A stretch of DNA of 64,000 nt, taken from Seriola aureovittata. Lineage: Eukaryota > Chordata > Actinopteri > Carangiformes > Carangidae. Positions 53,740 to 64,000 of the stretch are shown piece after piece. The notes beneath the pieces are model-generated. The model made no database searches. It had not been told where the DNA came from and saw only the letters and a program-made list of their open reading frames with translations. Both the position numbers and the translations under genes were made by a program. The stretch lies in the NCBI RefSeq assembly GCF_021018895.1, contig NC_079377.1, positions 22,908,001 through 22,972,000 on the forward strand, written 5' to 3'. The first letter of the stretch is position 1; each line of letters starts with the position of its first letter.

Positions 53740-56027
53740 AAAAAAAAGAAGAGAAAATCAGCTTTGGTTTGTCTCTGTGTTTGTGTGCACATGTTCATGT
53801 GACTGTTGGATGCAGGCCTGGTTTTTTCTGAGGGGAGATAAACAAAACAAATGTTTAATCTTATGAGACATGAATCTGACAGCTGATGCATCTGAAATCA
53901 ACAGTCAGAGGATTTAAAAAATGGGTACAAAACAAAAAAGATGACGTGTTGCCATGGCGGCACAGGAGCCCGTCCTCTTGGTCCTGATCTGTTAGATGGT
54001 CCTGAGTCTTCAAAAAATGTATTCTTAATGCTAGAGCTTCAAAATATTAAAGGCAGTTATTCTATTATTGATTAGTTTGATAATGTAGATTTAACTGGCA
54101 TGTAATTTTGAGCATCATTTTTCTAGCAGGAACACGTATTTGTTTCCGGCTCCTTCATTGTGACGATTTGCTGCTTTTCCTGTTTATATCGCTGTAAATA
54201 TATTTGAGTTTTGGATTGTTGGTTGGACATTTGAAGACCTCACTCTGGGCTCAGGAAAACTGTGAGGATCATTTTTAATTATCTATATTTTCTGACACTT
54301 CATAGACACTTCATCAGGTTAATCAATCGTCAAGATAATTGTTAGTCGTAGCCTTATTATTGATTAATCTGTCGTAAAAATGTTTTGGTTAGCTGTCAAA
54401 AATGAAACGTGGCAGCGGATTGAAATTATCCTTTTGGCTGAATCTCGTACATTTACATGAAATATTAATGTTAGACAGTGTGAGTTCTTATCTGAAATAA
54501 CTTTTTTTTTGCACCACCAGTCCAAAACCCAAAGATGCTCCATTTGACATGATATGAAATATAAGAAAAGCAACAAAGCATCACATTTCAGAGGCTGAAA
54601 CCATGAATGTTTGAAAGAAAAAAAACAATGAATCAGCTGTCAGTTAATTTTCAGTTTTCCAGCTAATTGTTTCAGCAGTGCTTCATGTGTCTTACTCAGG
54701 TAAAATTAAAGAGATTCCTCTGCTTATTTTCCCTCTTACGATTATGAAAAGTACAACAGGAGCTGCAACGCTCCTTTCAAGATCTTCCAGTCTCAGGATC
54801 AATAAGCCCAATAAGCCAGAGGTTGTGTGGAGACTCGGTGAGAACACAAACTACTACCAGACTTTCTTTTTATTTATTTATTTTTTTTGCTGAGCTACTC
54901 TGGCAGTTGTATCTGACTCCGCTGCTTTTTACCCTCGAGAAGACTTGTACAATGAGGGAAACGAAGCTGTGTAACCTTTTCAACTTCTCCGCTCGTTTCC
55001 CAGCAATTTTCTGCACCACTTGGGTGATGCTGTTTCATTACCGACTGTGTGCGGATGACTGCCGGGCTTGAGTGAGTTGTTTTCGTGGCCTTGTGTGGGA
55101 TGTCTGCTCATTATCTCTTCACTGAATAATTTAAAGAGTCTCATTTTTAAAATGAGATATCCATCACTGGGAACAAATTGATACCTACGCTCATTAAATG
55201 ACTGTTTAAAGAAGTTCTGATGTTTTTTTTTTTTTTTGGCAGACTATAGTAACTTAAGTCCATATTTGATAAAAACAAATTAGAAGTGTATAATGTGGAT
55301 GGTGCCCCACAGGCTTCTCGTGGTATTTGGAAAAAGCTCTTTAATTAGTGGCGCCTCCGAGATGAACTCTTGGAACAAAAAAAAATAAAATCGAACCTCT
55401 TTTCAAGCGCACAGAGGTGAACTTGTACTTCGCTGGGATACATGTGATCATGGCTGACAGATATTGATAGCTCTTTTATAGTTTTGCGTCGGTGTGGTAA
55501 AGTGACTCGACTTAAACAACAATAAACAAAGAACTGATTTATAAATTGAAGCTGACGACTTCCTCTTGAATGTCTTCCGAACTCGTTCATGGCAGTGCAA
55601 GTTTTAGTAACATTCAGTTTTCATTATCTTTAAGGAATTTTGATGCAAAATAAAAACTTTTTGTCGAGAGGATAATAAACCATTTACCAAATTGGATGCA
55701 GTTTTTTTTTACCCGTGACTGCGCAGTTTCTCTGTTCTTCTGGCCACCTTAGAAAAATTAATCAGTCATTCTTTAGAAAGTCTTGCATATTCTAAAATCA
55801 TATTAAAACCAGAGTAATTAGGAAGCCATTAATACCATATAATGTTCTTCTGCGGTCATATTCAGAGAGGAATCTACACCCTCATCTCAGGAAATGACTC
55901 CCACTCGCCTTTTGATCTTTGTGTAGATTGACTCTGAAATGGAAGAGAAAGTGGATGAAGTTTTACAAATTGGTCCAAAGCTGTAGTTGTTACAGGTCAC
56001 CAGAAGGACACCAAGACACTGTATGTA

Positions 56028-56062
<35 letters not shown>

Positions 56063-59000
56063 ATAACATGGGTACCTGTATATACAGAAGAGAAGGAAAA
56101 TACAGCTTAACAGTGATTTGATTCATTAATAAACTTTTAGTTTCTTTAAAACCATTTTTAAAAAATGAAGTAAAATAGTATTATTAGGATTAGTATGACT
56201 AAACAGCAACAAAACAATAAGGTATTAGTAGTAGCCGTGTATTTGATCATGTCTGTCAGAACTCTAACCCTGAAGTTAAGTCTTGTTCCTTCACCCTGCT
56301 GAGAACATTTTAAGTCGCTGTAAAGCCTCTTCTCGGCCACTAGATGGAATAACCTGAAAGAAACTCAAATGATGCTTTTACATGAGTTATACATGAGCTC
56401 ACCTTCATCACTGTTTTCAGTGAGGAGGAAGGACGAAGAGCTCAGCAGCAAGATGATACCTCTCAAATTGATTATACTGATTTAATAAATATAATAATAA
56501 AAGGCGACATGACTTGGCATTACATCGTGTCATGATAGATTGATGTATATTAGAGAGATATGTGCTGTTGGATTCACTCATATATTCCATTACCAGTTCT
56601 GATCACAGCTGCATAAACAGTTAAAACTTGTCTTCGATTATGTGTGAATGAATAAACATGAAATCAAATTTGTTTTATAAATTGCGCTCGGTCTCGTCAA
56701 GCAGCAGCAAACTTTAAAAATAATATTAACAAAATATTAATTTGTCGGAAAAAGTTTTAGTTTGGTGCGAGTGCTGCTCAGAGACCTTTCCACCGGCAGG
56801 TACATAAAGGAATAAAGAAACCCCTTCCTGTTGACTAGTTCTGAAGACGTTCATATTTAAAGGCATTGACTAAATTATCAGCTACTGGCAGCGGCACAGT
56901 AACAGCTGTGGTGTCAGTCTATATTGCATAACATGTTTTATTAACTTCCTGAAATGCCTCAAAACTGCAGGCAAACATGCTCGCACTAAAAGTCGGGTGA
57001 AAAAATGGTCAAAATACTGGCAGCAGTGGCTGCCAAACAAAAACTTAAATTGAAGTAAAATATCCTCATTCAAATAAAGTGTAAAAACAATAAATTTATG
57101 GAAAGTTTCATTAATATTTCTACAGAGAAAAAACTGTTATTTTACAGATTTCTCCTAATTTATTATGATCAAACTCCTTCAATAAAGTGAATCCACTCAC
57201 GTTTCAGATTTTTCCTGAATTATTATGATCAAACACCATCAATAAGGTGACACCACTAAAGTTTCTGCAGAGAAACTTTTTCCTTATGATAAAATAAAGT
57301 GTCATTCATTTAAATATTAACACATGCTTAACATTGTAAAGTCCTTTTGTTTTACAGAGTAAAAAATACTGTGTAAAAGATTAGAACCATCTCAAACTTC
57401 AACTTGCAGTATCTGTGTTAACATTGAATCTTTAAGTATGTAAAGTAATGTTAAAACCTGTAGAAGCCCAATCTAAATACAATATTTAATGATTCAGATA
57501 AATTTTCTTACATTTCTCATAAAATATAACGTACTGAAGAAATGAAAATTAAACTGTTAAGTCTCTGTATGTAGTCTTCCAACTAAAGTGGGGTTGGAAA
57601 CTTAATTACAAATAACATACACACCACTATTGACTTTATAACACTTTTATTTGATATATTCAGATGTAAATTTACAATGTCAACCAATTATTCACAAATA
57701 GTTCTTCAGAGCCCCCGGGATGATCTGAAGAACTAAAACTGGCATTTCTCCATTGGTCTATCTTGCCTGTTAAGGTTCCTATAATGAGGAGTTAGCCTTT
57801 GACTAAATTGACTAACAGCAATAGGGATCAACAAATTTTTCAGGGCTGATTCCGATTATTAGTAATCAAAGAGACAGAAATATTCAGAACCGATGCCAAC
57901 AGAAAATTAATGCTACATAAAGACACTCGCCATGGTTTTCAAGTTTCTATTATTTTGTCCAACCCATTTATATCAACAAAGATAGGCTAAATAACAGAAA
58001 CACCTCTGTATAAACACTATAATCTTCATGAAGGACAATTTATTACAGGGCTGTTGTGTTAGACTTTATTAGTTTTAGCTAGATGTTCCTAATAAATTGT
58101 TAACTGAATGTACATTAATAATTATCAGCTGTGTGCACAGGCTGCAAAGAGCCTGACTGGAATTAATTGATTGCTTTCGGTGCTGTTTTCACCTGGGAAC
58201 TGATGCTGGCTCCCTGGCAGCCTAAAGATGTTGTTTAATACTTTTATCATATATTATTATTATCATCCCCATATAAGATGTTTTACCCCGACTCTTCCCC
58301 TTTTAAAAATATAACGCAGTAACACGTTTACTCAGAGTACATCACCTTTCATTACCAGCAGTGAGTGACCGTTTACGTGCTGACGTCACTGTAGCGTCTC
58401 ATCGCCAGTCTGGAGTTTCTGTTACCAATAGAGTTTATTGCTGCTCTATCTGATCACAGTTAATGTTGTTGTTTTCTTCATTACAGTGACTAACTACCTG
58501 CTGTACATTTAAACTTACCAGTTCTGCTCTAGCACCCACAGCTGTCTGCTGCTTATAGCGAGTTTCACTGATTCAGCATTTGTTTACATGCTGTTTAGAA
58601 CTGATTGTTACTTTAGCTTAGCAGTTAGCTCTGGCTTCTCTCTCTCTCCCTTGCTCAGTGTGTGTGTGTCTCAGACCAACAAATGAACTTGTACATAAGA
58701 GTGTTGTGTTTTTGTAGCGACCCGCCACTGCTAAAATAGTATTTTAATGTTCAGACTTGTAATCAGATGTGATGTGAGTGTAAACTATATAACACTGTTA
58801 GCGTTACGTTACTCACACTTTTAATGTAATCTTATTAGACAAGTAACATTAGACAGGGAGGAGTTGTTAAACAAAGTGGAGGAGAGCAGAGCAGCGGGAG
58901 AGCTGGGTGAAGGTGCAGGAGAGAGAGATGAGCCTGGGTGCAAACTTTGCCACTGACTCTACAGCCCCATCTAGCTGATCGTTATATGTTTATTTATTAT
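53740..59000. other. No gene seen downstream of CRLS1
   Basis: AT-rich intergenic sequence with an (AT)n run at 56031-56060 and short unrecognised frames. Confidence 0.6.
57144..57264 (+). repeat. Diverged 60-bp tandem duplication
   Basis: CAGATTTCTCCTAAT...ACGTTT (57145-57204) is repeated with about a dozen substitutions as CAGATTTTTCCTGAAT...AAGTTT (57205-57264). Two copies only. Confidence 0.85.
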
Positions 59001-59014
59001 TTTTATTTATTAGT

Positions 59015-59330
59015 GCCACGGGTGCTCAGCTCCGAGGAATCTCTTAATATTCCTCATACTTATTATTCTTCCGCCAAATTTTGGCGCGTAACTCGTCCCG
59101 CAGCTTTGAGAAAACCCCGGTAATATATACATCAAAACGTGCGTCTTGATCCCGAAAGAGGTGCTATGACTTTTGGTGTTAAAATTCCAATTTTTCCCAA
59201 AGTTATTCCCAAAAAACTGGGAATAAATAATGCATTAGGAATGCATTGGAATTTTTTTAAGAACCCACAAAATTTCACCTTTTTTCTTTAAAAACCCACA
59301 AAATTTCACCTTTTTTCTGAGTCACCCAGC
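59015..59330 (+). repeat. Dispersed-repeat-like segment with a short tandem duplication
   Basis: TTATTATTCTTCCGCCAAAT, TTGGCGCGTAACTCGTCCCG, CATCAAAACGTGCGTC and GAGGTGCTATGACTTTTGG are landmarks I remember from a fish interspersed repeat. At 59263-59320 the string AACCCACAAAATTTCACC is duplicated about 35 bp apart. Confidence 0.5.
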
Positions 59331-59788
59331 TCTCTCATACCTGCACGTAGAAATGTGATTCAAACTATAAAACGGAGGAAAACTTCTGCTCTCTCAAAAA
59401 CACCAAACTGTTTTTACATAACTTTTACTTAGCATTACAACATAATATAACATTTACTTAGTGTTTGTTATGCTAACCGTACCTGGTCCCAAACATGTAA
59501 ACATTTGCAGGACAAGGATAAATATAGTTTAACTTATCTCATGCGCATGTTATTCAAAAAAAATGTCGCTGATAGAATTTTCCTACATGCAGCAAAACAT
59601 TCAGGTTTATCTCATTAACTTATTTTCTGTCTCCTCTTCTCGCTGGTATCTTGTTGTATTGAGTTCAATACACAATGTATACTAGAACATTATCTTGTGG
59701 GGGTTTGTCATTTAATATCGTAAATTCATACACAGGAGTCCTCAACTGAAGCAGGTATTCATGCACCTGTCCTGACAGCTGGTATATT

Positions 59789-60354
59789 AACTGTGATCCA
59801 CCATGTCTGAACTAAAGTGTTTGTCTTTTACAGTCATTCAAAGGAATCCACACTGAAAACTGAATGACTGCTGCCAACAGAAGGAGGACCTCATGTATGG
59901 ACAAAGGAGACTGCACGGACATCCTTAGTTCTCAAATGGGCTGTGATGATGGTGATGATGATGATGATGCCAGAAAACCACTTCCAGTTCAGCTTCCTCT
60001 GATGAGAACTTCCTCTTTGTGATGTCAGTTAAAAGCAACAGTATATTCTTTATAGACAAAATATGTTAGTGTGACGGGGCGGTAAATCATTTTTACAAAA
60101 AAGTATTTTTTGATTAAAAATAAATATCTCATGTAAATAGGGACACACATATAATCCTGACTGAATAATAAAGATTTGATAAGAAACATTACATTTATTG
60201 ATTATATGTTAGATACAAATGTCAAGTTGTTTCATATGGACATGTGAAAATTGCCATAGTTCTAAGGAAAAATGGCTAAAAAATAGTATGTTAGTCTTTG
60301 TAAGTAGTATTTTCTCATTTAACATCGTGGCAAGAGTACTTGACTTAATGGTTT
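59789..60354 (-). repeat. Copy B of the inverted repeat pair, downstream of CRLS1
   Basis: Reverse-complement relative of 40224-40627. Matching landmarks appear in reversed order: CCACCATGTCTGAAC, GTCATTCAAAGG, the GAT-rich tract, CCAGAAAACCACTTCC, GGACATGTGAAAATTGCC and AGTACTTGACTTAATGG. It carries an extra interior segment (about 60000-60210) and only about six GAT units. Confidence 0.8.
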
Positions 60355-60359
60355 TAAGA

Positions 60360-61140
60360 TTTGGAAACACACTTTTGCACATTTTTGTGCCATATGCATC
60401 TTATCTAATGTTGCAGACCCAAATGGCACCTGCTTCACAGAATAACTCAGTTATCATCTATATGGAGATATAGTGGTATAGCTTTATAACAGATCAACTT
60501 CTGTAAGTGCATGTACGTGTGTGTATACATGTCTTGCTATGGTTGGGACAAATTTGTGTTTGAAACCATCAGTGTGAGGTTATTGTGGCCAGTCGTGACG
60601 GCTTCAAAAGGCTTTTTGAGGGACAGCTGCAGTTACTGAGGTCAGTGTCGGGATAAGTCTCTAGACATGAATTAAACTGAAAGTAACGTCTTTTGTTCAG
60701 ATTGAAACGTGAGGAATGAAGTACACGCACCGAGCAGCAGGCACATTCAAAAGTTCTCCAGGAATGTTCAAGTACTTTTAGTGTTATCCTCTACCGGCGC
60801 AATCTTCTGTAATTATGTCATCATTTCTGCTCTTGTTTAATTTTCTGCATGATATAAAAAAAATGTCATCTTTGGTGGTTGTGCTGTAAAGGTGCAATAT
60901 AAGATGTGGCCAGAACATTAATTAAAAAAGTTCAAAAATGAATTAACACTATCAACAGTGTGTGAAACAGCTACAGTGATGATGTCATGATCAAGACCTC
61001 CATCTGTTCTTTCTCAGTTATCTACTGAGATGAGCATGGTCACCAGCCAGCACCGACCTTTCCTGTGTTGTAATACCACTTTGTGACACTAGAGGCTGTG
61101 TGAGTCAGTGGCGCGTCAAGTCTGCCCTCAGTCCCACGAA
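60360..61140. other. No gene seen
   Basis: Anonymous AT-rich sequence between inverted-repeat copy B and the decayed fragment. Confidence 0.6.
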
Positions 61141-61187
61141 GAACAACTTCCGGCAGAGCTTGAAGTTAGCATCACAGAAACGCAGGA

Positions 61188-61383
61188 ATGGCTGAACCGC
61201 CTAAAAGGTAATATTCATCTGTATCCCGCAGGACCGCTGCCGACAAGAAACCACGTTTAACAGCAAAGAAAAGAAGCAACACGAGTAAATCCCGGTGTGG
61301 CTTTCCACCGCTGGAGAAGCTCCTGAGAGTGAAGAGATGCGGTTTGATGCCGAGCTCGCAACTTTCCTGTTAGCCTGGTGAGT
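61188..61383 (+). pseudogene. Decayed coding fragment of a teleost multicopy family
   Basis: An ATG at 61188 in good context encodes MAEPPKR, split by a GT donor at 61208 and a CCCGCAG acceptor at about 61229-61235, then a basic stretch (KKPRLTAKKR, then SNTSKSR) up to a TAG just before a GTGAGT donor at about 61381. Two other frames of the same exon give VAFHRWR and SEEMRFDAELATFLLAW. Together these resemble the N terminus of an expanded fish protein family (RVNIGxAFxRWR...FLLD, from memory), broken by frameshifts. A possible later exon ends at 62287 with ATG/GTAAGT. It could instead be a live gene with different splicing. Confidence 0.35.
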
Positions 61384-61486
61384 AGCATCAATGTTAGCCT
61401 TTTAGCTAAAAGTATAATCAGTGCAACAACTGAAACTGTAACGACAAACATTGATATTGACGTTGTCGACAGACGTTTAAGCGGTT

Positions 61487-61550
61487 AGTGTGTGTGTGTG
61501 TGTGTGTGTGTGCGTGCGCGCGCGCGCGTGCGTGCGTGCGTGTGTGTGTG
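61487..61550 (+). repeat. Compound (GT)n(GC)n tract, Z-DNA prone
   Basis: Alternating purine-pyrimidine throughout: GT units, then GCGCGCGCGC (around 61517-61528), then GTGC units, then GT again. Confidence 0.95.
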
Positions 61551-61559
61551 GCAGAATTC

Positions 61560-63760
61560 CAGTCTAATCACCAATGATGGACCAACACCTGCCTTTTCTT
61601 CTGCATCTGGCCTCATCAACACCCTGAGGTATTATCGCTGCACATGACAGATATTGTCTCTACTGTGATCTTTTGCACATTCTGCCCAGCAGGAGTTTTG
61701 TCATTCTCAAACACTTTTGTGCATCGTTGTGTTGTATGGTTTTTATATTTGACTGTTGTAGTATTTTACTTTTATTTCCTATGAATACATTAATTGCATA
61801 CTACACCAAGCCAAATACCATGTAGTTGAAAACCTACCTGGCAATAAACCTTTTTTTCTGAGTCTGTCTTTGGGATTTTGTCATCTCTCCTCATGCTGCT
61901 ATAGCCTGCCAAGGACCACCCATGTGTCATGCAGTATGCTCTTGCTTTCATAAATCTGCAAGTGTATGACACTGACGTTACAAGTACAATTTGGCTCCTA
62001 TTTTCACACCTGAATTTAACTTGTAACCTGAGTGTTACACACTTGCAGGGATTTTGACCACCAGGTTTTACAGTTTTGTGCTTTGTATGTGTAAATAAAG
62101 TGTCATAAAGTCTTGTTTTTATTACAGTATATGCTAAATAAGGTTTAAATGGATGATTTATACATCTTATGTTCTGGAGCTGCTAAACATGTCCTTATTT
62201 TTCCTTCTGTTATATATGTCATAGGGATGGCAGAATCCACCTCAGCTGGAACCACACCTTGCTGTCGCCAAAACCAGCAAGAAATGGTAAGTCATGCGCC
62301 CAATGATTTAAACTACAAAATGATATGTGATTATTAATATATTTGGCTTGAATATTACAATTAAAATACTTGTTTGGAAACATGCTGGCTCAGATTTGTT
62401 GTTCAGGAACTTATCGTGATGGAGTAATGAGGAACTACTCAGTAACAACTGTTTACTTCACTGACTAAAGCTCTACAATTAGTAAACTACCAGTGAAACC
62501 ACAACCATGTAATGTTTAACATAGCCTGCTTCATGCTGAGATGTGTATTAGTTAGCAGATGTTTTTAAAAACAACTGTTGTTGACTAACTATACGTGTAT
62601 CCAGGCTCAAATTAGGGTCAAGATGATTTTGAGCTTGTAAAGTGATGTTCACAAATAATTACAATGTTTGTAGTTGTAAATCAACCTTTGTAAACCTGGT
62701 TGTGTTTGACAACTGCACTTCCACTTTCAACAAGACGTCAACGAAGACGTCCTTGTTTTTGAGCTTTCAAAGCTGCTGCAACAAACCGCTAAAAGAGCCT
62801 CTCTAACATTGATACAGATGATTTAGTGATGGAGGCGAGAGCAGCCAAATGTGCCTTCACACTTCACAGCCCAGCTCTCCAGAACCCACAGACAGGCTGA
62901 ATCACACTAACAAGGACAAACTTTTGGATCTGTATGCTTATGTCAGCACAGGCCTCCGGCTACCGTTCACTGATTCAGTCAGTCCTGCATTAAGTGAGAG
63001 ATCCTGTCTCCTCCAGAGCAAAGGAAACCTTATCTCTGCCCGACGATATGTGTGGGGGGGGGGGGGCGCTCTTTGCTGTCCTTTTTATTTTACTGAGCAG
63101 GAACTGAGATTAAATTGACGTCTGTTATTTTTGTCTTGTCTGATTTGATAAAGGCTATCACTTGCTGTGCGATGCTGTTGATATCCCTGTGTTCTCCTTT
63201 CAGAACAAGTAATGCAGCAGAGTCATTGGGATGTATCCTCTGTAGGCCACGAATATTCGTGCAAAATGTCCAATATTTGATGAGATATGACAGTGTGAAC
63301 AGTGGTGGACCGACCCAGTGCTGAAAAACATTTTCACTCAACTCTGGTGCTACACAGCCATGCAGATAGTTTTTGGTTTCATCTGATCCATGACTGAGAT
63401 TTCTGGTATTTACAGAACAATTTCATTTACAAAACTTAGCAGCATCGTGTCTTCAGACTCTGTCCCCTTCTTATTCTGTACGATCCTCAATAAACATGCT
63501 GTGGATAGCTTTTACAGACAGGAAATACTGAGCCAGCCCTTTTAAAATGTTTTGCAGAGATCACAGGAAATTCAGTGGGCTTTTGTTGGGGAGAAGACTG
63601 CAATTAAAAGAAGGTTTTTGGAAAGGCTCTCATCAGAGCTGGTGGGGAAAGGCTACTGCTGCCACAACATCCGGATGCACTTGACATGTCTGTAGTTACA
63701 ACAAGTAAACATGTAGGCATTCTCCAATTGCTACGCAGGTCTGTGGGACGGCTGCATTTT
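61560..63760. other. No confident gene
   Basis: Contains a possible exon 62226-62287 (after an ATAG, ending at GTAAGTC) and a G-run at 63054-63066. Other frames are short and unrecognised. Confidence 0.5.
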
Positions 63761-63761
63761 A

Positions 63762-63763
<2 letters not shown>

Positions 63764-63817
<54 letters not shown>
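63764..63817 (+). repeat. (GT)n microsatellite
   Basis: About 27 GT units; the remaining sequence to the window end shows nothing supportable. Confidence 0.95.
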
Positions 63818-63819
<2 letters not shown>

Positions 63820-64000
63820 GCAACTCTGGGGTGTCACTGAACGTGTCGTAGGCACAGAGACTCTGAACTGCCAGAGGTTCTGAGCCAAACTTCACTTCAA
63901 ACTTGACTAGTTATGAAACCCACTGAATCAGAGTCCTTATAGTCCTTACAGCAGGCCTACACACAGCAGCACCAATAAAAATCCATATGGGTACTATGGC

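Overview
This window looks like teleost fish nuclear DNA. The evidence is two intron-containing vertebrate genes read exon by exon with GT-AG junctions (MCM8, then CRLS1, both on +), very dense CA/GT and GA/CT microsatellites, and interspersed repeats of kinds I know from fish genomes. No rRNA, tRNA gene, CRISPR array, operon or bacterial-type gene was seen.

Layout. About 1-40.2 kb is a gene-poor region made of anonymous unique sequence, simple repeats and interspersed elements: three copies of one dispersed repeat near 6.1, 15.9 and 17.9 kb; tRNA-derived SINE-like units near 7.4 and 16.6-17.1 kb; copies of an 'AGCGCCACC' family at 13.4 and 17.9-18.3 kb; and a CCCTAA-rich element at 2.0 kb. 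The only protein-coding hint here is a weak two-exon minus-strand candidate at 19.6-20.6 kb beside two CRE motifs. 41.87-47.89 kb holds MCM8 in 20 coding exons (879 aa predicted). 49.54-53.29 kb holds CRLS1 in 7 coding exons (346 aa predicted). 53.8-64 kb is again intergenic and repeat-rich, with a decayed coding fragment near 61.2 kb.

The genes. MCM8 is a helicase of homologous recombination and interstrand-crosslink repair. CRLS1 makes cardiolipin in the mitochondrial inner membrane. They are adjacent and in the same order as in human 20p12.3, so this is conserved synteny rather than a shared pathway. In human, TRMT6 lies next to MCM8 on the other side; I did not see it here.

Most interesting: two related copies (about 0.4 and 0.57 kb) in inverted orientation flank the MCM8-CRLS1 block about 19 kb apart; MCM8 has an expanded W-R-Gly coding minisatellite, two short introns that are in frame and free of stops, and a TTGTG array running straight into a 3' splice site; CRLS1 has two short upstream ORFs. 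I did not find a convincing wholly new biological system. The repeat-family identifications rest on memory of fish repeats, except where two copies inside the window can be compared directly.
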